This document shows positions 10,846 through 22,136 of a stretch of DNA of 64,000 bases, piece after piece. Positions within the stretch are counted from its first letter, which is position 1. Each line of letters starts with the position of its first letter. The stretch is from assembly GCF_032854445.1 (NCBI RefSeq), contig NC_088301.1, forward strand, positions 19,277,808 through 19,341,807. The letters are read 5' to 3'. The stretch is from Liolophura sinensis (taxonomy: Eukaryota > Mollusca > Polyplacophora > Chitonida > Chitonidae). The notes under the pieces are model-generated. The model ran no database searches, was not told the origin of the DNA, and worked only from the letters and a program-made list of their open reading frames with translations. The translations under genes and the position numbers were made by a program.

Positions 10846-12794
10846 GAGACCCGGTTTATAGGGATGCCACTTTAAAGGGCAGGACCAGCAAGGACAAGCA
10901 TATTGTTTAATATACTTCAGATCTGTGAGACTGTCTTGTTCTCAACAAATATAGCTGAGTAAAGACGAACGTGAATTGCGCAAAGCGAATACTATGATGC
11001 ACAAGAAAGCGTTCAAAGAGACAATAAATAACAAGATGTTTACATCATTTTCTTAAGTGTAGAGGAGCATCCCTGTTGTTTCAGCCACTGGATGCTTTGA
11101 GGAATGTCTGTAGCGTTGGTCGACAACGCTAAAACCTGGCCTGTACCTGGGGCTATTGGTTAATTGAAAATTATTTGATTCCATTTGAACATGCCACATT
11201 AGCGGTGTGTACAAAAGAAGCCTGCTCTCTGTGGATCTTTGGCTAACGATTGCCGTGAGAGGACGACGTATGGTGGCTGGCTGTAAATGATGAAGGCACG
11301 AGCCAGAACTCAATGACGTTTTCCCCAGGGACGTGACGGCACACAAAGACATGTGCCCTCTGACACCAACAGTGCAAAGTAGTGCACATCGATCAGTGCT
11401 TCTTGATGACTCTTGCAAATTAGTGAGTGCCCACACCATTCAACGCAATGGAAAGGCTTGGCAGATGCATTTGTCATCTAAACGCCGTCACACGATACCT
11501 TTCTCCTACACGCTGACATGTCCGCCATTGCACCGCACCCTCTCCTAATTAATTAACAACCATCGGTTTGCAGGGATTATCATCTCAGCAGAGGTGTTGG
11601 TGATTGAGAGATCTGAAGGATACTCGACGCTTCAACGTCTTGCGTTCCTGCACGCCGATCATCACCAAGACACGAACGTTGTCCTTTTGTCCATGTCGTC
11701 TAAATTCATCTGGTTGACCTTAACGTCTTCATTCTCCAGAGCTCTGATCCTGTCAAACGGCCAACAAATCGTGTCCTTATAAAAATTGGCAAATTGAATC
11801 ATGACGATCCCGAATCAAATTATTTAAACATTTGACAATAAATATGCCGCTTGTCTCCTTTCTCTGACAAAGAGCATTCTTCCGCCAGGAAACAGCTGTT
11901 GCTTCTTGCCAAGGACGCCTGTTGTTTCCCAAATTCCAGCACGGCCCGATGCTGACGTTGCTATACTTGATAGCAATGTCAACACGAGCAGCAATGCCTT
12001 TCTGGAAATTAACCCGGGTTGATAAAGGCACCTGCACTCAATACCACAAATAGTCTGGGCTTTCCTTAAGATGTGTTGCTTTTCCTTCACAATAAACGTT
12101 TGGCATTATGTTGCATCGATTACTACCCACAAGGTACCGGTTTATTATTTTATGGCTAGGGAAATCAATAGAAAACCACGGTCCATTTCCAGTCCGCATT
12201 GCGTTTCGTGTTTGAAAGCCAAAATCATTTCCACTTTCCATTTCCTCCGACTCGCTGAGAAAAGTGTCGATTTACACATTTGGGAGACGCGCCATCTTAC
12301 AAATCGTACAGTGTAAACATGTCGATGGAGTATGAAAAGGGTGCCAATATGTTTTACAAAGTAATTATGTACGTTGGAGATCAGAGAGTTCTAATGTCGG
12401 TGTGGACAATACAAGGATATCAGCAGTGGTTTACAGACCCTGGGTCAGGCGTGAGGCTGAGAGCTGCCAGCCAATCAACCATCGGCACTCTGATCATCTA
12501 CAATGACGCTGATTATTATTCCATATTTTCCTTATTGATCAACAGACGCTATCGTTAACGGCGTTAATCCCAGTCGTTACCGATAGACGCACGTTCTCTT
12601 GGAGAGCCACCGCCACGAGGCCACTTTATGCCGGTACAAGCTTTGTTGTCCGATCACTCCAAAACGGCGTCTTTAAAATTTGATTAGTTTCCGCTTTCGC
12701 TTATCTTTTGCACATGTAAATTCGTACAATTCGTAGTGAGGTTATTGTGTTTGACAAACTGATGTATACACACAAATCACCGACATTAACATCA
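10846..12794. other. No gene assigned; a few long open frames on both strands
   Basis: Holds a 128-codon minus-strand frame (11439-11053), an overlapping plus-strand frame (11333-11548) with a vague resemblance to a Tc1-type transposase segment (VSAHTIQR), a minus-strand frame with a hydrophobic run (ALLLVLTLLSSIATSA, about 12010-11970) and a 92-codon plus-strand frame (12280-12558). None has splice borders or motifs good enough to call. Confidence 0.4.
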
Positions 12795-12960
12795 TGGCTA
12801 GTACACTCAAAAAATTAACCTCTTAAATTTAACAGAAAATCTGTTGTTTGAGTGATACTAGAATGTATATTGTTATTATAACACAATATTCAGATAAAGG
12901 ACTTTCTCTTAAATTTAACAGAGTAATTTATTGTTTTTTTTCTAGTGTGACAAGGTATGT
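12795..12960 (-). repeat. Dispersed repeat family C, inverted copy
   Basis: AATTTAACAGAAAATCTGTT, GAGTGATACTAGAATG and GTTATTATAACACAATATTC are the reverse complement of the copy at 8455-8605. TAACAGA/TCTGTTA words occur several times. Confidence 0.65.
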
Positions 12961-13474
12961 GTACAGAATCAACATTGATTTCTTAAACATGTTTCGTGGA
13001 TAAACAATATTTGGAGATCATAGTCGCATACTTGATCAACGTTGATCTAACTATTTGTAAAGTTTCATAGCTGAACTTCTAAGACTAGACATTTAACTTA
13101 ATTATTTAATTTTTTCTATAGTTGAAAGCCATACTTTAGAATGTTTCACTTATACGAAGGCGGCCATATCACGTGCTGGAGGACCCGGCGAAAACTGCCA
13201 ACCTTTAGCATGTGACTGACGAACTTCCTCATGCAGAAAAGTGGTCTTCAACTAATGTAAGGTTGTCATTCAGTCATTCCGGCATTGTGAACCGCAGCTA
13301 CGGCCCAACAAACAGTGAGCGCAGACAAATGTACAAATTCCCTGTCCGAGGCCGGGATTGAACACGTACCTCATCGTGTCCCAGCAACTGCAAGACTGAT
13401 CTTTTAAGAGTACCTATTCACATCGGTGTTTTCTTTCGTTTTAGGTTAAGCCAGGCTATATATTTCTTCTGCGA
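12961..13474. other. No gene recognised
   Basis: A possible weak trace of a SINE tail (CACTTATACGAAGGCGGCC near 13146); nothing else. Confidence 0.45.
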
Positions 13475-14735
13475 CTATTTATGTTGTCGTGTATTGTGTT
13501 CAGACCAGTGGAGTTAGTGCATGCCTTCCCGCTATTATTTGCGTTGCCGTGTATTGTGTTCAGACCAGTGCAGTTAGTGCATGCCTTCCCGCTATTACTT
13601 GCGTTGCGATGTATTGTGTTCAGACGAGTGTGGTTAGTGCATGCCTTCCCACTGTTACTTTTGTTGCCGTGTATTGTGTTCAGACCAGTGTAGTTAGTGC
13701 ATGCCTTCCCGCTATTACTTGTGTTGCCGTGTATTGTCGTCAGACCAGTGCAGTTAGTGCATGTCTTCACGCTATTACTTGTGTTGCCGTGTACTGTGTT
13801 CATACGAGTGTAGTTAGTCCATGCCTTCCCGCTATTACTATCGTTGCCGTGTATTGTGTTCATACGAGTGTAGTTAATGCATGCATTCCCGCTTTTACTT
13901 GTGTTGCCGTGTATTGTGTTCATACCAGTGTAGTTAGTGCATGCCTTCCCGCTATGACTTGCGTTGCGATGTATTGGGTTCAGACCAGTGCAGTTAGTGC
14001 ATGTCTTCCCGCTATTACTTGTGTTGCCGTGTATTGTGTTCATACGAGTGTAGTTAATGCATGCCTTCCCGCTATGACTTGTGTTGCCGTGTATTGTGTT
14101 CAGACCAGTGTAGTTAATGCATGTCTTCCCGCTATTACTTGTGTTGCCGTGTATTGTGTTCATACCAGTGTAGTTAGTGCCTGCCTTCCCGCTATTACTT
14201 GTGTTGCCGTGTATTGTGTTCATACGAGTGTAGTTAATGCATGCCTTCCCGCTATTACTTGTGTTGCCGTGTATTGTGTTCAGACCAGTGTAGTTAATGC
14301 ATGCCTTCCCGCTATTACTTGTGTTGCCGTGTATTGTGTTTATACGAGTGTAGTTAGTGTATGTCTTCCCGCTATTACTTGTGTTGCCGTGTATTGTGTT
14401 CATACCAGTGTAATTAGTGCATGCCTTCACGCTATTACTTGTGTTGCCATGTGTAGTTTTCAGACGAGTGTAGTTAGGGCATGTCTTCCCGCTATTACAT
14501 GCGTTGCCGTGTATTGTGTCCAGACCAGTGTAGTTAGTGCATGCCTTCCCGCTATTACTTGTGTTGCCGTGTATTGTGTTCAGATGAGCGTAGTTAGTGC
14601 ATGCCTTCCCGCTATGACTTGTGTTGCCGCGTATTGTGTTCAGACGAGCGTAGTTAGTGCATGCCTTCCCGCTATTACTTGTGTTGCCGTGTATTGTGTT
14701 CACACCAGTGTTGTTAGTGCATGCCTTCCCGCTAT
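13475..14735. repeat. 60-bp minisatellite, 21 units, open in frames on both strands
   Basis: Exactly 60 bp per unit, with no indels across the array. The core words are ATTGTGTTCAGACCAGTGTA and GTTAGTGCATGCCTTCCCGC. Because 60 is a multiple of 3, long frames stay open: 415 codons on the minus strand (14703-13456; a 20-residue repeat with NTIHGNTSNSGKACTNYTG) and 428 on the plus strand (13489-14775; VYCVQTSVVSACLPAITCV). Units vary at positions that change residues in both frames (CAG/CAT, ACC/ACG, AGT/AAT, ATT/ATG). I read it as a noncoding minisatellite, with a repeat protein on the minus strand as the alternative. Confidence 0.9.
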
Positions 14736-17235
14736 ATTGAGGAGTGATCAGTTGATGTGTATGTTCGTAAAGTAAGCTAATTATGAGAGACAGAATTGTT
14801 CATTTCTTGCGACAAATATTCGTTCTGTGCAACGTAGGACACTATAAATATCCATCAGATAAAGCCATTTTCATTTTGTCCACCCAGATTGTCCATTAGG
14901 ACATAGGCGTGTCGATCTGAAATCCCCCTGTCTGGGAGTATTTATTGTGTCTGTCATGCAGTGCACACGGTATCATGTTATGTGGCAACAAGCAGGGTCC
15001 GCTAATACGCGACGATTTTTCTAACAAATGGGCTGCTGTCGATATTTACCTAGACCGCGCACATGAGCCAGTCATTTGCGTTTATCACGGAAGAGTGAAT
15101 TTTTGCACGGGACATCTTGATCTATTTGTTCACGCCGCCTTCTTGGAACGATTTTGCGTGCTTAATCTTTGAAGAGCAAAATAGCAAAACTTTGCAGTGG
15201 ATCTAGAAATTATCGTAGTCATTTATTACCTATTTCATAAAGTACATATATCACTTTTTTAGATTACGGAGAACAGAAATTCCTGCTTCACCCTTTGTAG
15301 ATCTTATTTCTTGTCGATCTTGTTGTGCATGCGTGAAAATATTATCTAAGATAAAAGTGCAACGTAGGCAGTAATGCAGATGAATGGGTTAGTGAATTTG
15401 TCTTCAGAAAGGATCTATGAAAACAAAAGAAAAAATATTTTAAATTTGACCCCGAGAAGTGGTTTTAATGCAACAGTGAGAAGTCAAGCAAATAAAGCTT
15501 TGTTATATTTGGTGCTAGCGTATTTTGTATATATTTGTCTTTGTTTGTTATGTTTGTATGCATCGACGTAGCCTAAGAGCCTTCACATCTCAATATTAAA
15601 GAAAGCTAAAAACAAAGATGAGGTAAGGTTCATCAGTCGACCAAATGAATACTATGCCTAAAGATACCTTCATTTAATACTTATAGATTTTTTTCTGAGT
15701 GTTATATGCAGTCAATTGTTTGAATTTACGCGTTCCATGTACTCTGACGTCACAAGAAGTTTACCCCACTTAAAAGGTTGCGTTTAAAGTGGGAATAGCT
15801 TATTTCTTCACACAAATTTTGCCTTTTTCACAAAGTTAGTATGGAAAAAATGTAATGAATGAGACCTTAATGTACCATTCCATTGGTTGTACGCAGTATA
15901 AATCTATGCGTGGGAACAGGCATTGGTATACCAGTCGTCGACCAAAATGGACGTACCCGGTCAATAATCGCAAGGCTAAGACCCAAAACGATGTTTAAAA
16001 CAAACCATCAAAGAATTAAGAAAGTATATAAGCACAACATTAGGAAGTAATCACGCAAAGAGAAGCAGTCAATAGTTCTTTCCTTTCAAAAGATGCTACA
16101 AAACAAAACAGACATTCCTCACGCTCTCCATGAGTTAAAAAGCCGTTAAATTGACGACTATATGGCTTCTGGGAAAACCAGGTCTCGGATACACAACAAA
16201 AACTGGTAGAAATATATATATATGATAAAATAAAAACGGCTATTTGACCACTCTAGTAGACTTGTCATATGTTTTCTATAAAATACCAATGTTTGGAGAA
16301 AACGTGAAAATGATTTACTGAAAACTTCAATGTTATAAGAAGGATGCCAACATAGGTTTTGACAAAGACATATGCGTGTATAATCCCACCATACACGTGT
16401 AAAGCGCTTATGGATAAGATCTCTGCGTTCAAATAAAAACTGCAAGGCGCTTGCACATTAATGCGTGTGTTTTCATAAATACATGCAGTGCGTCGTTAAT
16501 ATTTGCAGTGTATGCTAAATGTTTATTTCTGGGTTCAAGCAAGATGTGAGATCACATTATCCATCTTTGGTCTTATCCCTGACATGAACACGGAAATTGT
16601 AGATTTGCACACTCTCACTGTTTGAGGGACTTGGGTGACATTAACTGAATGACGAACAGCTTCCGTGGGACCCTTTGCGCTGTCTGTAACGTTCGCTGAG
16701 GATCGCTTGTCTTCCATCAGTACGGCGCACAAGTCAGTAATGTGCCAAATATCCGGGTACTCCGGTTTCCTTCAGCAAATAACACTGGCCACAACTGTAT
16801 ACACTGTATACAAACTAAAGTGCAAAATTCAGTATTACGACTGTCCTGCTGAAAAGTTTAATCATAGTATATGCCATTGTACGGGAAAGAAAAGAAGATA
16901 ATCAGTGGAGGCATCGAAAGAATATAACGTGTGATGTAAGGTTGTTTTGATAAGACTACATAAGACACTGAAATTAAAATTTCACATTATGATTATTTAT
17001 ACATTATATTACAAAATAACGAGTGAGAAGCAATCTCCGTCACGGAAGACAACCTCTGTAGTTCCAGTAGCATAGGCCTCTTAATCTATATTATTTATTT
17101 ATGGCAAATGACCTAAAGTTTCGTCCAAAAACGTGAATTTTTAAAGGCAAATAATTCTTACCATATATTACTTTTGGTGCGTACCCTTAGATTTTTCCAG
17201 TAGAGTGCCATTCTACCTTCCAAAGAAACCGGAAA
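14736..17235. other. No gene recognised
   Basis: AT-rich; short open frames without motifs. Confidence 0.55.
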
Positions 17236-17486
17236 ACACCTTTGTATTTATTTATTTGATTGGTGTTTTACGCTGTACTCAAGAATATTTCACTTATACG
17301 ACGACTATGATTAAAACCGGGCAGAGCCCGGGGGAAACCCACGACCATCTGCTGATAGACTTTCCCACGTACGGCCGGAGAGGAAGCCTCTCCGAGAGGA
17401 AGCATGAGCTGGACTTGAACTCACAGCGACCGCATTGGTGAGAGACTCCTGGGTCATTACGCTGCACTAGTGCACTAACCGACCCT
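17236..17486 (-). repeat. Family 1 SINE, near full length
   Basis: On the minus strand it runs from a tRNA-like head (degraded near 17470) through TGAGTTCAAGTCCAGCTCAT and CGTGGGTTTCCCCCGGGCTC to GTATAAGTGAAATATTCTTG. It has a short internal duplication (AGGAAGC repeated around 17380-17400). Confidence 0.8.
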
Positions 17487-18734
17487 TTGTACGATCATGA
17501 AAAAAAATTATATCTCTCAGAATTAGGCAAAATGTGAGGAAATTACACCGTATCTGAATATTGTTTTATGTCGAACTATGAAATACTTCACTTATATTTG
17601 CCGACCTTAGTGCTCTTCTGCACATAACTGTATTAATATCAATACATAAATAGCTCATCATGTTACCGCCATGTGATGTATACATGAACGACGAGCTATG
17701 AGAACACAGCTGCTACCAACAAAGAGAGTCGTAGATAAAGCAAAGAAACCATTTATTCTTCGCTATTAACTTCAGTTAAAGCTACTACATTTCACTAAAA
17801 AGTTTAAGTGCTTTTTCTTGCCACCATTATTATATCTTGACGAACAGCATATTTTATTTTCTGCTTCAACAGGTGTTAAATGTCAAAAAAGCAAATGTAG
17901 TTCTGAGTTGTCCTGACGTTCTCTTGGAAAGATACAATAATAAACGTAAATTAACCCTTGGTTCTGAACATAACTCACTGTCAAACGTTTATACTCCTAC
18001 ATGTATAATACGTTGATAAAACACAAGCGGTTAGCTGGAAGTTTGTAGTCGATATGTCTTGATATGTAGTCAAAATGCCCACGTCATTGATACTAAAAGA
18101 TTCAGAATAATGAAAATACATGGCATTTCGCTCTTTACTGAAACTTTTTACACGTATACCCTCTCAGATATTTAAGTTATTACCTACTGACTTGAATCAA
18201 ATTGCCCTCTACCTTAGTGGATGTCACGAAATTCCTTGTCGAGCAGTTTGTAATAAAATTTAAAATTGTCTTTACTCGGATATTAGAAAAGGAGCAGAAA
18301 AGGTTAAATACGTAATTCTTCAAAGATTATTGTTTCGTCGAAAAATTACCACTGTTTGAAAAGTGAATGCAAGGGGTCCTATTGAAGTACATTAGTTAAG
18401 ACTTTTATTTATTAGACTGATATTTTACGATGCACTGAATACTGTTTCACTTTTATTAAAGCATTAAGTCAGATTTAAGGCTGGATGGAGCGGAATAAAG
18501 ACGCGAGAAACACACAGCACCCGAACAAACACCCGAAGAAAACCCCAGGCCAGGATGTGTCTAAAAGACGCCACTTCATTGGATATGGGGTTGTGCCAGA
18601 ACGTGACACCTTAAGCAGCTGGACACCTTGACAAGCTAAGATGTCAACCGGCATTACTTCACTGTTATCCATATATAAATTATATGTATATGCAACCAGC
18701 AAGGACCGTTGGCTTTCATATACTACAGCTTTTA
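17487..18734. other. No gene recognised
   Basis: AT-rich with no supported feature. Confidence 0.55.
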
Positions 18735-18925
18735 ATCCATGTCGTGGCTTCTTTTTGTTATCTAGTGCGAGTTGTCGAATAAAATGTCAACCAAAATTTG
18801 AGAGCTGAACCCAATCTTGACCAGCGAGTTGCGTGTTCGAACCAACCCCCTGTTGGCTTGTTTTTGGTCTTTTTGTGAATAACAAGCGATTTGCAGTGGT
18901 TCCCTCAGTCCACTATACACGTGGT
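18735..18925 (-). repeat. Dispersed repeat family B, copy 2
   Basis: The reverse complement carries GACTGAGGGAACCACTGCAA and TGGTCAAGATTGGGTTCAGC, matching 8085-8215. Confidence 0.65.
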
Positions 18926-18964
18926 CACAGCCAAATAAGACACATACTGAGTACGGCGTAAAAT

Positions 18965-19152
18965 ATAAAATAATTGAAGACTTACAGCATAGAGAATAAA
19001 ACAATGTGATAGGTGTTAAATATCACTCGTAATCGGTGAAATACAGCCACTTGTCAATTTACCTCAATCAGGGTTTTATTCCAACTGTTCACGTAAACGC
19101 ATAAATAGCAGCAATTTGCACTCCACTAGTACCATGGCATCAGCAGAATTAC
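18965..19152 (-). repeat. Dispersed repeat family A, copy 3
   Basis: Inverted copy: CAATTTACCTCAATCAGGGT, TTTATTCCAACTGTTCACGT and an end near CCATGGCATCAGCAGAATTA, which mirrors the family start. Confidence 0.72.
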
Positions 19153-19224
19153 GTAAAAAGAATCGCAGTGATGTTAATTGCAATATATCACGTAGACAGT
19201 AAAACCAAAGCAGTCACAACACTG

Positions 19225-19350
19225 AGATAGCTGGCAAACGGTAACACTTAAGCGGTGAAATTCTTGTCATTTTACCTCAGGGTTTTACTCTGACCGTTCA
19301 CGTAAATCCTTAAATAGTGAACATTTACCTGAAAACCATGCGAAGGGACC
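19225..19350 (-). repeat. Dispersed repeat family A, copy 4
   Basis: TTTTACCTCAGGGTTTTACT and GACCGTTCACGTAAATCC place it in family A. It sits in tandem with copy 3 in the same orientation. Confidence 0.65.
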
Positions 19351-19505
19351 TGGCCTCACGGATGCCTATTCAACCAGCGGACGTATCTTTTTGATGATGT
19401 AGTTATTGCTCTTGTGATTGGTCATGCAATCAGGCATCTTTTAAGCGACATGGGATTTTATGAAAGCTATATGGAGTCTTATCGACTGTTTCATTCATAC
19501 TTTAT

Positions 19506-19567
19506 CACACACACACACACGCACGCACGCACGCACACGCACACGCACACGCACACGCACACACACA

Positions 19568-19600
<33 letters not shown>
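19506..19600. repeat. (CA)n / (GCAC)n / (CATA)n microsatellite
   Basis: Compound microsatellite: CA, then GCAC and ACGC units, then about eight CATA units. Confidence 0.97.
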
Positions 19601-19601
<1 letters not shown>

Positions 19602-21945
19602 AATTAGGTTATATGGCGACTCCATTCCATGGAATGATTTGCGCCAAGACAATCAGGAGTGCATCAGGGATTTAGGCTGTTCTACTCAACGATGGTCAAT
19701 CCACAGAGAACTATTGCCAGAATAATGTGTTTTAAAATCTGTATCCTATATAATAAGTTCCCAAATCTTTAAAAACTAAACTTTTCGGTGAATAAAGCAC
19801 GATACTTAGAGATTCACACTTTTATCATCACCATCTTCAGGTGTTCAAATTTGAGTCTGTTAATCTGAAATTCACCCATAGTCATTTTCATCTGCATGCT
19901 CGATTCAAACATCAAAACAGTTCGACTTCAGTCATAAAAATGAAAATAAAGCTGGAAATTATCAATACCAATCTCCATTTTATTCACAATATAGAGTCCA
20001 TCACGAATACAAAATCGAATATACACAATATTTGCCAACGCTATGCACCCATGATATGGATGAACAAAAATAATAATCATCATTTAAATTTGTGCCTTGA
20101 TATTCAACTGGTACAGCACTGCATGAAGACAATAATATATATGGCGTCCTGGGCAAAGGGGAACTTCAGGGAACAAAACAACGTCTCAAGTACTCATACT
20201 ACAGCAACAGGCTGAAATGGACTTAGCGCAAAAAACATGACGTCATGGCAATTAAACAGGACGTCATGGCAAATGCATGATAACGAACTAAGCCAGATAC
20301 CGGTGATAACGGACTCACTGCTCCATAAAGTTCAAGTCACAGTCACTGTCTCTGCAAAATGCGACTCGTGTCGAGGATATAATATAAGTCGCTCAGAGAA
20401 TAAGAAGAACATTGAGTGGGGTACTGAAGTTCTCAGTGAGAACGGTTATGCTGTTCCAAGCCACCGCTGTAAGGCACGAGATCCCAACCTGTAGTTCCCG
20501 TGGGAAATCTGGTTTGGCAAGTAAGTTTGAGCGAAGTAAATACGCATGCGCACGGCAGATTTCCTCTCCCCCTATACAAATACAGAAACAGATCAGGATA
20601 GGTAATACTGTATACTCTCTGAGAGAAACTCTAACGTCACTGAGTGACATCCACTCTGTGACATCTGCAATGATTTCAAAAAGAGAGAGAGAAAAAAAAT
20701 AAAAATAAAAACACTCTTCTCTTGAGGCAAATCGATGACCATCACGTGTGTCCACCCAGTAACATTTACTGCACCGATGTCATATACGGAATATAGATGA
20801 CCATTTCATTTTCTGTCCTCGCCACAGAGAAAGGCTCAACTTTTACAAAAACACGTGTATCACTGGAAAAAGTTTGTGCGTTGACACCGTAAGCTAACAA
20901 GGCGGAGTCCTGGGAAAAGCAAACGCTTGATGTTCCGGGTGTTAGTCAGGGATACGTTCCCACCAGTGTTCCTCTGACAGTGAAATCAAACAGGAGAGGC
21001 GCCGCTTTTTTTGGCCCGTTGATTTTTCCCCCAGTTTAGCAATCCTCGTGCCACACAGTGTCTCAAAACATCATAGCAAACCACTACATGCACTGCAGCA
21101 GCTTTTTGGACGAAATTTGGTATAACATTCGCACAGGGGTGATACGTGTATATTATATACATAAAACCATCATCTGAACCACGTGACCATAAGTCTCTGC
21201 TATGGCCACAAACTATGCTGTGTAAACATCAATATGGCGGAACATCCGAGGATCATGTGATACGAACGATGACGTCATCACATCAACATATTCTTCAACA
21301 GGAACAATGAAACATTTAGACTGGACAATGAAGACCATGGGTTGTTAGAACAGTCCGGATGTGACGATTTGTAACACTAGTTCATTTCTCGCTTTCAGTG
21401 ACCTCTTGAACAGTACACACCCAGTTAGTTCATCGACATTCTCCAGTGTTTGTTTTGTAAGAAATGAAAGCTGGGTGTTAGTAGGGAAGGAGCTGCGCAT
21501 TAAAGCCTCTGGAATCGGCGCAGCACTTTGCCCAAACCACCATAATCTGTGACGTCAAGGAGACGTCATCCAGCCGGATGCCATTTCCTTTATACACAAT
21601 TCTCTATCCATCGGTGCTGTTGAATATATGTACTCGACCGCGAACGTTCAATGTGTGTTACAATTCACATGTCATAATAAAATTTAGTGATTTTGGACAG
21701 CTGTACATCTTTTAAACTATTTACAAGGAATGTTATCCATAAGAGGGAGGGGATCCCAAAGTGTTAAATTTATGTTCACTAACTCTTTTATCGTCACTTA
21801 CAAAGTCCTCATATATTCACAGCCAGCAAGGTTTAGTCTTTCTCTCCCACTGTCACACCAATAATATATCTTCTCTGTTAATAGATGGTTTGTGTTAAAG
21901 CTAATATAATAGTATTTCTCGATTCTCTGGTCTCCATTAGTGACG
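19601..21945. other. Downstream flank of the cysteine-rich gene; presumed 3' UTR at its upper end
   Basis: The stretch just below the stop codon (21945 downwards) should hold the 3' UTR. I found no AATAAA on the minus strand close to the stop, so the end is not located. Nothing else recognised. Confidence 0.4.
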
Positions 21946-22136
21946 TCATCTCAAGCACAACCGGTCTGTGAAGAGCACTATTACAAAGCCTAGAGTCAAT
22001 GTGATTTTTCTCCAGATCACGTGACTAATACTGTCCAATGAAGTGGCAGAGCTGCCGTCCAGCACATTATTCATATCCCGTATGACGCCAGCGTTAGTAC
22101 TTCCTTCAAGAGTTCGGGGATCTCGTTTACAGGTTT
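21946..22136 (-). CDS. Coding exon 13: C-terminal stalk, hydrophobic tail and stop
   Basis: Encodes residues 474-536 and the TGA stop (phase 1 in). After ETCKRD it is a polar, serine-rich stalk (GSSATSLDSIS), then W-R-K and the hydrophobic run ITLTLGFVIVLF, ending TDRLCLR. A serine-rich small-residue stretch followed by a short hydrophobic tail suggests a GPI-anchor signal, but the final charged residues also allow a single membrane helix with a tiny cytoplasmic tail. The serine/aspartate stretch holds no clear N-glycosylation sequon. Confidence 0.82.

Noticed and set aside
11053-11548. Tc1/mariner transposase remnant
   Set aside because: Only a vague likeness (VSAHTIQR) in one frame, with no catalytic residues, no HTH order and no terminal inverted repeats seen.
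11824-12090. Signal-peptide exon on the minus strand (ALLLVLTLLSSIATSA)
   Set aside because: The only upstream ATG is far from the hydrophobic run and there is no convincing donor after it.
12280-12558. Plus-strand 92-codon gene
   Set aside because: Some protein-like composition (YKVIMYVGDQRV) but no domain, partner exon or splice signals.
13456-14775. Two protein genes of 415 and 428 residues on opposite strands of the minisatellite
   Set aside because: The frames are an automatic result of an indel-free 60-bp period without stop codons, and unit-to-unit substitutions alter residues in both. Kept as a finding rather than a gene call.
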